From Euzebyaceae bacterium (GTDB lineage Bacteria; Actinomycetota; Nitriliruptoria; Euzebyales; Egibacteraceae): a stretch of 15,336 nucleotides of DNA. Below the pieces are notes generated by a model. It searched no databases. It saw only the letters and a program-made list of their open reading frames with translations, and was not told the origin of the DNA. The translations under genes and the position numbers were made by a program. Where the stretch lies: positions 1 to 15,336 of the forward strand of contig JACCVM010000106.1 of assembly GCA_013698135.1 (NCBI GenBank). The letters run 5' to 3'. Below, piece by piece: positions 1-6,501 of the stretch (the stretch's first letter is position 1; each line of letters begins with the position of its first letter).

Positions 1-1
1 T

Positions 2-838
2 CTGGCAGACCTGTCCTACGTCGACATTCGGGAGTACTTGGCGGTCAAGGACATCGTGCTGGTGCCGATGGCAAGCACGGAGCAGCACGGCCCTCACCTG
101 CCGCTGTACACCGACACCATCACGGCCGTGGAGGTCAGCGCACGGATCTCCGAGCACATCGGCGTCCTGCACACGCCACCGCTGTGGGCGGGATACTCGC
201 CACAGCACATGCACTCCCCCGGCGAGGGCCGTGGCACCATCACGCTGCGCGCGAGCACGCTGACCAACCTCATGTACGACGTCGCCCGCAGCCTCATCCA
301 CCACGGGTTCAACCGGATCATCTTCGTCAACGGCCATGGGTCCAACACCAAGGTGGTCGACCCGGTCCTGCGCCGCCTTCGCTACGAGACGGGCGCCCTC
401 ATCGGCTTCGTCAAGCCATACATGGAGCGCTACGTCGGGATACTGGAGGGGCTGATGGAGAACCCGCCCGAGGAGACGCCGGGCTGGCATGCCAGCGAGC
501 TGGAGACCTCCCAGGACCTGGCCTGGAACGACAACCTGGTCCGCATGGAGCGGGCGTCGGACACCCGCGCGTCGGTCCCGAGCTTTTTGCCCGACTCCTT
601 CCGCAAGTCCGACGGCGCACCCGATGTGGAGTTCGAGGGCTACCAGTACTTCGGCTTCCCGATGGATCACCACGAGTTCATCGACAGTGGCACCATCGGC
701 AACCCGATGCGCGCGACGAAACAGAAAGGCGAGGAGGCGTTCCGTCGCTACTCCGAGCATGTCGCCCGCGGCGTGCTCGAGCTTGCGACCGTCCCCGTCA
801 CGGTCCACGATCGAGCGTTCATCGATCGGGCGATGTGA
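2..838 (+). CDS. Creatininase-family amidohydrolase, 5' end outside window
   Basis: This is a metal-dependent amidohydrolase of the creatininase (creatinine amidohydrolase) family, which hydrolyses cyclic or linear amide bonds in the cytoplasm; the substrate here cannot be told. The family's metal-binding signature STEQHGPHLPL followed by YTDT lies near the N-terminus, NGHGSN is in the middle, and HASELETS supplies the later His/Glu pair. The frame is open back to base 2 and the upstream residues (LADLSYVDIREYL) match the usual N-terminal helix. The TTG at 38 is therefore probably not the start, and the true start lies left of the window. About 278 residues are visible, close to full family length. 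The stop overlaps the ATG of the GntR gene (TGATG), so the two are probably cotranscribed and the regulator may control this enzyme. The broader family also includes MftE-like peptidases, so the family call is firm but the substrate is not. Confidence 0.9.
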   Translation: MADLSYVDIREYLAVKDIVLVPMASTEQHGPHLPLYTDTITAVEVSARISEHIGVLHTPPLWAGYSPQHMHSPGEGRGTITLRASTLTNLMYDVARSLIHHGFNRIIFVNGHGSNTKVVDPVLRRLRYETGALIGFVKPYMERYVGILEGLMENPPEETPGWHASELETSQDLAWNDNLVRMERASDTRASVPSFLPDSFRKSDGAPDVEFEGYQYFGFPMDHHEFIDSGTIGNPMRATKQKGEEAFRRYSEHVARGVLELATVPVTVHDRAFIDRAM

Positions 839-1590
839 TGCCATCCGCCTTTCCCCAGGGCGGCGCTTGCGGCGATCGCGCCCAGGGCGCCGGCGAGTCG
901 ACCTCGATGGTGGATGGCGTGTACGCCACGCTGCTGTCGGCCATCGTCGACATGCGCCTCGGCGCACGGACACCGCTGTCCCAGAACAAGCTCGCGACTC
1001 ACCTCGGCGTCAGCCGGACACCCGTTCGGGAAGCTCTCCTGCGCCTGGAGCGCGACGGTCTGGTGGAACGCGTCCCTGACATGGGGTTCGTGGTTGCGAC
1101 CATCACTCCCGCCGAGGTGAACGAGGCCTGCGACTTGCTGGAGCTCCTCGACTCCTACGTCTACCGGCGCGCCACCGAGACCCTTAGCAACCCGCAGCTG
1201 GCCGAGCTGCTGGCGCTCGCCACAGAGCTGGTGCGCAGCGCCGAGGCCGGGGACACCGGCGCGTGGCAAGCAGCCGACCACCGGTATCACCAGATCGTCA
1301 TGGCAGCAGCCAACAACCGGTTCGTCGCCGGGTACCTGCAGCAGGTTCGCCGTCGCGTGCAACGGTTCTGGCTACAGGAGCCGCTCTTCGATGGCCGGCT
1401 GCGGACCTGCTCGCAGGACCATGTCGCGCTGGCTCAGGCCATGACCGATCACGACGAAGCCGTGCTCGCCGACACGGTCCGTGCCCACATCGGACGCATG
1501 CGCCGCAACGTCCTCGATCGACTCGAGAGCGCGGGTCCGCTGCTTCCTGGCACGGACCCGCTGGCCGCGGTCAGAGTCGGCCCGTCGTAG
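838..1590 (+). CDS. GntR-family transcriptional regulator, FadR/FCD subfamily
   Basis: This is a cytoplasmic DNA-binding repressor or activator that responds to a small carboxylate-type ligand. The GntR winged helix spans about residues 24-88, with the recognition helix around SRTPVREALLRLERDGLV. It is followed by an all-helical FCD ligand domain. The FCD metal-ligand set is visible as D147, H151, H195 and H217 (DHRYH, QDHVALA, AHIGRM). Length is 250 residues from the ATG at 838, which overlaps the creatininase stop. An internal ATG at 907 (Met24) would remove an atypical low-complexity N-terminal stretch and is a credible alternative start. FadR-type regulators commonly sit beside the operons they control, and LutR/LldR lactate regulators belong to this subfamily. 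The LutA-like remnant just downstream makes a former lactate-related role possible, but that is inference. Confidence 0.92.
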   Translation: MPSAFPQGGACGDRAQGAGESTSMVDGVYATLLSAIVDMRLGARTPLSQNKLATHLGVSRTPVREALLRLERDGLVERVPDMGFVVATITPAEVNEACDLLELLDSYVYRRATETLSNPQLAELLALATELVRSAEAGDTGAWQAADHRYHQIVMAAANNRFVAGYLQQVRRRVQRFWLQEPLFDGRLRTCSQDHVALAQAMTDHDEAVLADTVRAHIGRMRRNVLDRLESAGPLLPGTDPLAAVRVGPS

Positions 1591-1592
1591 CA

Positions 1593-1700
1593 TCGGTCGC
1601 CGGCCTGCCGCTGATGCGTGGTTTCGTCGACACCTTCGAGCGCTACGATGCGATCGTCGTCCCGTCGTGGTACTGCGCATGTACGGTCCTGCCGCCAATG
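1593..1700 (+). pseudogene. Remnant resembling LutA/YkgE-type Fe-S oxidoreductase (CCG domain)
   Basis: The gap between the GntR gene and the ROK kinase gene contains, in one plus-strand frame, the residues GFVDTFERYDAIVVPSWYC followed by ACTV. This resembles the segment of LutA/YkgE lactate-utilisation proteins in which an arginine/phenylalanine-rich helix leads into a hydrophobic strand and PSGSC. Here the normally small residues before the Cys are Trp-Tyr. Only about 30 residues are recognisable. No upstream or downstream part of a roughly 240-residue LutA is present, and the sequence soon becomes unrelated. There is no plausible ribosome binding site. It is best read as a decayed fragment. 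FadR-type regulators often precede lut operons, which agrees with the position. The match is from memory of the family and is short, so a chance resemblance cannot be excluded. Confidence 0.45.
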
Positions 1701-1777
1701 GCCGGGTCCGCTGCTGCTGCCCGGGCCTCGCTGTGGACCGAGCCTGTATCCCGCTGTGGACTGTGCCGATACTCGAG

Positions 1778-2710
1778 TCAGCCTCGGCGAGCCAGGGCGG
1801 CGGCACCCACGACGCCGGCGGTGTCGACCAGCTCGGCCACCACAACCTCGCGGTTGGCGTCGCCCACCAACACGTATGGCCGAGCGGCCTCGGCGATCCG
1901 GTCGGCCAGCGGCTGCCCCAGCGCCTCGGCGAAGCCTCCACCGATGACTACCCGGTCGAGGTCGAGCAGGTTCACGGCATTGGCGACACCGATGCTGACG
2001 GCCGACACCGCCTCGTCGAGCAGCTGGTTGGCGATCGGGTCGCCCTCGGACAGCGCCCGCTTCCACACCGACGAGGTCAGCTGCGACTTATTCTTCTCTG
2101 CGGCGATGCGGGTGAGGGCAGTCTGGGCACCGGCCGCGACAAGGGTGGAGACGGCACGTTCCATGGACGCACGGCCGGCGTAGGCCTCCAGGCAACCGCG
2201 CCGACCGCAGTTGCATCGTTGGCCGCCCTGGCGCACCACCATGTGCCCGAACTCGCCGGCGCCTCCGAAGCTGCCACGGTAGGCGCGGCCCTCCAGCACC
2301 AAGCCGCCGCCCACGCCGGTACCGATCCACACGCCGAGCAGGTTGCGCGCGCCCCGGCCGGCGCCGGCCACGAACTCGCCGAGCGCCCCGACGGTCGCGT
2401 CGTTGTCGACCACCACCTGCAGCCCCAGCGCCTTGGACAGCTGCTCGGCCAACGGCACCGGGCGGTCCCAGCCGGGCAGGTTCGGTGCGATCTTGACCAC
2501 GCCGTCGTGCACGGGTCCCGGCGCGCCGATCCCGACGGTGTCGGGTCGTTCGGGCAGCGCCTCGACGGCCGTGCGGATCGCTTCGACCACCGACTCGGGC
2601 CCGTCGGCGGGAGTCGGCACCTTCTTGTCGGCGACCACCACGTGGTTGTCGTCGATCAGCGCGGCGAGAATCTTTGTCCCACCGAGGTCGACGCCGGCAG
2701 CCAGCCCCAT
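1778..2710 (-). CDS. ROK-family sugar kinase (probable glucokinase)
   Basis: This is a cytoplasmic ATP-dependent sugar kinase of the ROK family, most likely phosphorylating glucose or a related hexose. The N-terminal phosphate-binding motif is GVDLGGTK (residues 6-13). The sugar-binding and catalytic segment VDNDATVGALGEF contains the expected catalytic Asp at about 104. GEFGHM is followed by CNCGRRGCLE, giving the zinc ligands H156, C166, C168 and C173 typical of ROK proteins. There is no N-terminal helix-turn-helix, so it is an enzyme and not a NagC/XylR-type repressor. At 310 residues it has normal length. Its ATG overlaps the serS stop (TGATG on the minus strand), implying translational coupling with seryl-tRNA synthetase. 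N-acetylglucosamine, mannose or fructose specificity cannot be excluded. Confidence 0.93.
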   Translation of the reverse strand: MGLAAGVDLGGTKILAALIDDNHVVVADKKVPTPADGPESVVEAIRTAVEALPERPDTVGIGAPGPVHDGVVKIAPNLPGWDRPVPLAEQLSKALGLQVVVDNDATVGALGEFVAGAGRGARNLLGVWIGTGVGGGLVLEGRAYRGSFGGAGEFGHMVVRQGGQRCNCGRRGCLEAYAGRASMERAVSTLVAAGAQTALTRIAAEKNKSQLTSSVWKRALSEGDPIANQLLDEAVSAVSIGVANAVNLLDLDRVVIGGGFAEALGQPLADRIAEAARPYVLVGDANREVVVAELVDTAGVVGAAALARRG

Positions 2711-3981
2711 CAGCCGATGACCTCCGCACCCAGATACCCGACCAGGGCCGGGGGCACCGCCACCGTGCCGTCGGCGCGCTGGTGGTTCTCCAGCACTGCG
2801 ATGATCGTGCGGCCTACCGCGCAGGCGGTGCCGTTGAGCGTGTGCACCATCTCGGTGGGGCCCTCGCCGAACCGGTAGCGGCAGCGCAGGCGGCGGGCCT
2901 GGTAGTCGGTGCAGTTGGAGCAGCTGGTGAGCTCTCGGTACGCCTGCTGGCCCGGTAGCCAGACCTCAAGGTCGTACTTGCGGGCGGCGGGCGCGCCGAG
3001 GTCACCCACGGCGATGTCGACGACACGGCCGTGCAGCCCCAGCCCGGTCATGATGTCGACCTGGATGTCGCGCAGCCGCTCGTGCTCGTCCCACGAGGCC
3101 TCGGGCGTGGTGAAGGTGAACATCTCGACCTTGTCGAACTGGTGCAGCCGCAGGATCCCTCGCGTGTCCTTGCCGTAGGTGCCGGCCTCGCGCCGGAAGT
3201 TGGTGCTAAACCCGGCGTAGCGCAGCGGCAGCTCGTCGCCCGACAGGATCTCGTCCATGTGCAGCCCGGCCAGCGGCACCTCGGAGGTGCCGACGAGGTA
3301 CAGGTCGGACTCGGCGTCGTCACCGCCGAGCTTGTAGAGCATGTCTTCGCTGGCTGGCAGGAAGCCGGTGCCGTACAGCGCCTCGGCGCGCGACAGCACC
3401 GGGGGGATGACCGGCGTGAAGCCGTGCTGGATGACCCGGTCAAGGGCATAGCGCACGAGGGCGAACTCCAGCAGCACAGCCTGGCCCAGCAGGTAGGCGT
3501 TGCGGCTGCCGGCGACCTTGACCGCGCGCGGGATGTCGATCAGTCCGAGCGCCTCACCGATCTCGACGTGGTCGCGGACGCCAAAGTCGAACGTCGGGCG
3601 CTGCCCGAAGCGGCTGACCTCGACCGCGTCGGACTCGGTGGCGCCGTCGGGCACCTGCGGGTGGGGCAGATTGGGCAGTGAGACCATCGCCTCGTCCAGG
3701 CGCTGCTGCACCGCCTCCTGTTCGGGCTCGAGCTCCGCCAGGCGGGTCGACACCTGCTGGACCCGGGCGATCAGCGCCGGCTTGTCGCCGGGGGCGGCGG
3801 CTCCGACTTCGCGCCCGAGCCGGCGCTGCTGGGATCGCAGCTCGTCGCCCTCCGCGATCAGCGCGCGCCGCTGTTCGTCGAGCTGAACAATCTCGTGCAG
3901 CGTGTCGGGCGTCACGCCGCGGCGGCCCAGTGCCGACGCGACCTCGCCAAAGTCCTCGCGCAGCAGGCGGATGTCGATCAC
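2710..3981 (-). CDS. serS: Seryl-tRNA synthetase
   Basis: This enzyme charges tRNA-Ser (and tRNA-Sec where present) with serine using ATP, in the cytoplasm. The N-terminal region to about residue 110 is a long helical hairpin (tRNA-binding arm) rich in Arg, Glu and Gln. The class II core follows: TSE at 232-234, motif 2 NFRREAGTYGKDTRGILRLHQF around 261-282, and motif 3 LNGTACAVGRTIIAVLENHQ around 382-401. The length of 423 residues is normal. The start is GTG at 3981. No Shine-Dalgarno sequence precedes it, but TAGCCT lies six bases upstream, so translation may be leaderless. It is followed by the ROK kinase with a one-base overlap. Upstream, a 226-bp gap with two hairpin repeats separates it from pheA. 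Confidence 0.98.
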   Translation of the reverse strand: MIDIRLLREDFGEVASALGRRGVTPDTLHEIVQLDEQRRALIAEGDELRSQQRRLGREVGAAAPGDKPALIARVQQVSTRLAELEPEQEAVQQRLDEAMVSLPNLPHPQVPDGATESDAVEVSRFGQRPTFDFGVRDHVEIGEALGLIDIPRAVKVAGSRNAYLLGQAVLLEFALVRYALDRVIQHGFTPVIPPVLSRAEALYGTGFLPASEDMLYKLGGDDAESDLYLVGTSEVPLAGLHMDEILSGDELPLRYAGFSTNFRREAGTYGKDTRGILRLHQFDKVEMFTFTTPEASWDEHERLRDIQVDIMTGLGLHGRVVDIAVGDLGAPAARKYDLEVWLPGQQAYRELTSCSNCTDYQARRLRCRYRFGEGPTEMVHTLNGTACAVGRTIIAVLENHQRADGTVAVPPALVGYLGAEVIG

Positions 3982-3987
3982 GCGGCG

Positions 3988-3993
3988 AGGCTA
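3988..3993 (-). promoter_or_regulatory. Probable -10 element for a leaderless serS transcript
   Basis: On the minus strand TAGCCT is followed by six bases and then the serS GTG. A TANNNT hexamer at this distance puts the transcription start at or very near the first base of the start codon. There is no purine-rich ribosome binding site in the intervening bases. No convincing -35 hexamer was seen. The call rests on the known actinobacterial leaderless pattern and on the same arrangement elsewhere in the window. Confidence 0.45.
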
Positions 3994-4044
3994 GCAGCGG
4001 CCGGGTGCCTGCCCTCCACGATCCGGCTCCGCTGGCCCCGATAC

Positions 4045-4090
4045 CGAGCGGGTGCACAACCGGACACCGACGTCCGGAACGGCACCCAAC
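4045..4090. repeat. 46-bp hairpin repeat, copy 1
   Basis: First of two perfect 46-bp copies, starting CGAGCGGGTGCACAACC and ending GGAACGGCACCCAAC. Inside the unit, GGGTGC pairs with GCACCC and, nested within, CCGGAC pairs with GTCCGG around a six-base ACCGAC loop. Small internal loops (ACAA / AACG) separate the two 6-bp stems. It lies between pheA and serS, both on the minus strand. It could act as a transcription attenuator or terminator, or as a REP-like dispersed element. Confidence 0.9.
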
Positions 4091-4115
4091 CCGGGAAGGG
4101 CTCGAACCACGCGGG

Positions 4116-4161
4116 CGAGCGGGTGCACAACCGGACACCGACGTCCGGAACGGCACCCAAC
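4116..4161. repeat. 46-bp hairpin repeat, copy 2
   Basis: Second identical copy in the same orientation, 71 bp from the first (start to start), with a 25-bp spacer of unrelated sequence. It has the same nested inverted repeats (GGGTGC/GCACCC outside, CCGGAC/GTCCGG inside). The copy ends about 46 bases after the pheA stop in the direction of transcription. No T-run follows, so it would be an atypical intrinsic terminator. Confidence 0.9.
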
Positions 4162-4207
4162 TGGTGCGGCGGTGGGGAGCACGCCGCGCGGCACCTCGGC
4201 GTTGCGG

Positions 4208-5152
4208 CTAGTCCTGCTCAATCGGGGTGACCCCGAAGCCCTCGACATCGGCGAGCAGCGCGTCATACCAGTCCCCTGCGGCCACGTAGGCACCGTCGGA
4301 GTCGTGCTCCTGCGGACTGTCGGCCAGGCCATCGGCGCGCGGGTAGGCGCCCAGCACCCGGACCTCGGCGGCGTGGCGGTGCACACCGCGCAGGGCGCCC
4401 GCGACCCGCGCGTCGGTCACGTGGCCCGCGCTGTCGATCACGATGCAGTACTCGCCCAGCGCCTGTTTGGTCGGCCGTGACTCGATCTTGGTCAGGTTGA
4501 CGCCGCGCAGCGCGAACTCGTCGAGGATCCGCAGCAGCAGCCCCGGGCGGTCCTCGCCGAAGAACACCACCAGCGACGTCTTGTCGGCCCCGGTTCGTGC
4601 CGCCATCGTGCGGCCCAGCACGAGGAAGCGGGTCTGGTTGCCGGGATGGTCGTGGACATCGGCGGCCAGGACCTCCAGGCCGAACCGTTGTGCCGCCGGC
4701 GCCGGCCCCAGGGCCGCGACCGTGCCGTCGCCTTCCGCCACCTGTAGGGCGGCCTCGGCGGTGGACGTCGCCGCCTGCTGCGCGACGCCTGGCAGGTGCG
4801 CGGCCAGCCACTGGCGGCACTGCGCCAGGGCGTGCGGCTGGCTGCGCACGGCGGCGATCCGCTCCAGGCCTACGCCGGACTTGGCCAGCAGGTTCATGAC
4901 GATCGCCACGGTGACCTCGCCGCGGATACGCACGCCGGGCGCACCGAACGCCAGCTCGTCCAAGGTCAGGTTGACCGACCCCTCGATGGAGTTCTCGACC
5001 GGCACGACGCCGAGGTCGGCCTCGCCCTCGCGGACCGCGGTGAAGACGTCGGAGATGGTGGGCAGCGGCCACCGCTCTGCCTCGCCGACAGCCAGTCGGG
5101 TGGCCTCGGAGGTGAACGTTCCGTCCGGACCGAGGAACGCCACCCGGCTCAC
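4208..5152 (-). CDS. pheA: Prephenate dehydratase
   Basis: This enzyme converts prephenate to phenylpyruvate, the committed step of phenylalanine synthesis, in the cytoplasm. The N-terminal dehydratase domain (about 1-180) begins VAFLGPDGTFTSEA, has the VPVENSIEGSV segment, and contains the catalytic TRF motif at residues 174-176 (GNQTRFLVLG). An ACT regulatory domain occupies about 193-270 and includes ESRP at 224-227, which is linked to phenylalanine binding and feedback inhibition. There is no chorismate mutase domain, so it is the monofunctional form usual in actinobacteria. Length is 314 residues. The start is GTG at 5152, overlapping the last four bases of the DUF4446 gene (GTGA), so translation of the two is probably coupled. 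Confidence 0.97.
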   Translation of the reverse strand: MSRVAFLGPDGTFTSEATRLAVGEAERWPLPTISDVFTAVREGEADLGVVPVENSIEGSVNLTLDELAFGAPGVRIRGEVTVAIVMNLLAKSGVGLERIAAVRSQPHALAQCRQWLAAHLPGVAQQAATSTAEAALQVAEGDGTVAALGPAPAAQRFGLEVLAADVHDHPGNQTRFLVLGRTMAARTGADKTSLVVFFGEDRPGLLLRILDEFALRGVNLTKIESRPTKQALGEYCIVIDSAGHVTDARVAGALRGVHRHAAEVRVLGAYPRADGLADSPQEHDSDGAYVAAGDWYDALLADVEGFGVTPIEQD

Positions 5153-5703
5153 GAGGCGCTGCGGACGGCCCGCGCTCTCGGGCGGCGGACGCGGACCTCG
5201 TCCTCGCCGATGCCGGCACCGGTCAGCGCCTGGCTGATGGCGCGCGCCTCCTCGTCGGACAGGTCGCGGGCGCTGCCGGAGCGCACCGCTTTGGCGTAGG
5301 TGCGGCTTTCGCTGCGCCCGTTGATCGACGTGAACACCAGCCCGTCGCCCCGCTCGTCGAGCAGCGCTGCCGAGAACGACATCCGCCCGCCCATGTCGTC
5401 AAAGGCGTCGTAGCGCACGACCTGCAGGCGGCTGACCCCAGCGGCGACCAGTTCCCGCACCTGCTCGGAGTGGCGCTGCGCGCGGTGCACCTCCTCGCGC
5501 AAGGCCTGCACTTCGTCGACGTGGCGCGCCACCATGGCCAGCACGTCCTCGCGTGGCCTTCCCCGGGGTCCGGCGAGAGTCCGGTAGGTGGCCCGCACCT
5601 GCCGCTGCCCGACGATGGCCAGGACCGAGAGCAGCACCGCGGCGACCGCCAGGACGATGGCGACGGTGAGCAGAACAGGAATCGTCGCCGAGCCGAGTTC
5701 CAC
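5149..5703 (-). CDS. DUF4446-family membrane-anchored protein
   Basis: This is a protein of unknown function matching the DUF4446 pattern. An N-terminal hydrophobic helix (about residues 7-31) anchors it in the membrane. A basic linker and a helical, probably coiled region (about 55-95, MVARHVDEVQALREEVHRAQ) follow. The conserved domain contains VVRYDAFDDMGGRMSFSAAL, LLDERGDGLVFTSINGR and SRTYAKAV. The tail is Arg-rich. The GTG at 5703 is chosen because AGAGG lies about ten bases upstream on the minus strand and the residues before it do not look coding. Length is 184 residues. It is the first gene of a pair with pheA, overlapping it by four bases. No enzymatic residues are known for the family. 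Confidence 0.85.
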   Translation of the reverse strand: MELGSATIPVLLTVAIVLAVAAVLLSVLAIVGQRQVRATYRTLAGPRGRPREDVLAMVARHVDEVQALREEVHRAQRHSEQVRELVAAGVSRLQVVRYDAFDDMGGRMSFSAALLDERGDGLVFTSINGRSESRTYAKAVRSGSARDLSDEEARAISQALTGAGIGEDEVRVRRPRARAVRSAS

Positions 5704-5769
5704 GCCGTCACCACCTCTTCGCAACACGCGCCTGCGCGATGCCGACAAGGGGAAGGGCGCCGCCCGCGC

Positions 5770-5775
5770 AGTGTA
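5770..5775 (-). promoter_or_regulatory. Possible -10 element for DUF4446-pheA
   Basis: TACACT on the minus strand lies about 66 bases upstream of the DUF4446 start, inside the gap shared with the divergent larB. It fits the actinobacterial TANNNT -10 consensus. No clear -35 was seen at 17-18 bp, so the call is weak. Confidence 0.3.
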
Positions 5776-5836
5776 AGCCCCCTCGATCCCAGGCGGTACG
5801 CCCGAGGCGCCGGTGAGGCAACCTCTTGCACGGCGG

Positions 5837-5842
5837 TAGCCT
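5837..5842 (+). promoter_or_regulatory. Possible -10 element for a leaderless larB transcript
   Basis: TAGCCT is followed by eight bases and then the larB ATG at 5851. The hexamer is identical to the one before serS. No ribosome binding site precedes the ATG, which fits leaderless translation. A -35 hexamer is not evident. Confidence 0.35.
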
Positions 5843-5850
5843 GCCGGGTC

Positions 5851-6501
5851 ATGCCCGACGCCGCCGACTTCGCCCGGCTGGACCACCGCCGCGCTGACCG
5901 GACCGGCGAGCCGGAGGTGGTCTACGGCGAGCACAAGCCTCCCGCCGAGGTGGCCGCGCTACTGGCCGCACTGCTAACCGGCGGCTCAAGCCCCGTGCTG
6001 GCAACCCGCTGCTCGCCAGCCCACGCCGCCGCCGCACCTGAAGCGCACTACGACTCGGCTGCCCGCCTCTTGGTGGCCCGCCGGGCCGACCCCGTCGATC
6101 TCGGCACGGTCGTCATCGCCTGCGCCGGGACGTCGGACCTGCCGGTCGCTCGCGAGGCCGTCGGCACACTGGACGCCTTCGGGGTCAGCACCGATGTCAT
6201 CGCCGACGTTGGGGTCGCCGGTGTGCACCGGGTCCTCGCCGAAACGGATCGCCTGGCCGCAGCGCGGATCTGCATCGTCGTTGCGGGGATGGAGGCGGCC
6301 CTGCCGACCGTGGTCGCCGGCCTGGTCTCCTGCCCGGTCATCGGGGTGCCGACCTCGGTCGGCTACGGCACCGCCTTTGAAGGGCTGGCGGCCCTGCTGG
6401 GGATGCTGACGGCCTGCGCACCGGGAATCAGCGTGGTCAACATGGACAACGGCTTCGGCGCGGCCATGGTCGCGCGCCGCATCCTGCGGGCGGGCGGATG
6501 A
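5851..6501 (+). CDS. larB: Nickel-pincer cofactor biosynthesis protein LarB
   Basis: LarB carboxylates the pyridinium ring of nicotinic acid adenine dinucleotide and hydrolyses its phosphoanhydride, giving the P2CMN precursor of the nickel-pincer cofactor used by lactate racemase-type enzymes. The fold is related to PurE. Visible conserved segments are FARLDHRRADRTGEPEVVYGE at the N-terminus, VVIACAGTSDLPVAREA, VIADVGVAGVHR, VVAGMEAALPTVVAGL, VIGVPTSVGYG and CAPGISVVNMDNGFGA, with the conserved Cys at 189. At 216 residues it lacks the roughly 30-residue N-terminal helical segment many LarB proteins have. No alternative start was found upstream. The larC ATG overlaps its stop (ATGA). No larE or larA is in the window, so the remaining steps must be encoded elsewhere. 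Confidence 0.95.
   Translation: MPDAADFARLDHRRADRTGEPEVVYGEHKPPAEVAALLAALLTGGSSPVLATRCSPAHAAAAPEAHYDSAARLLVARRADPVDLGTVVIACAGTSDLPVAREAVGTLDAFGVSTDVIADVGVAGVHRVLAETDRLAAARICIVVAGMEAALPTVVAGLVSCPVIGVPTSVGYGTAFEGLAALLGMLTACAPGISVVNMDNGFGAAMVARRILRAGG

Noticed and set aside
38..40. TTG at 38 as the start of the creatininase gene
   Set aside because: The frame is open to the window edge and the upstream residues match the family N-terminus, so the gene is partial.
184..837. Upstream extension of the GntR reading frame inside the creatininase gene
   Set aside because: The translation is Pro/Arg/His-rich without family features and lies in another frame of a clearly conserved gene. The GntR gene starts at 838 or 907.
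1481..2878. Long plus-strand open frame opposite the ROK kinase and serS
   Set aside because: It is a GC-driven shadow of two conserved minus-strand genes, with no recognisable domain or ribosome binding site.
4045..4161. The two 46-bp repeats as a minimal CRISPR array
   Set aside because: There are only two copies and one 25-bp spacer, no cas genes are nearby, and the nested hairpin is unlike CRISPR repeats of usual length.
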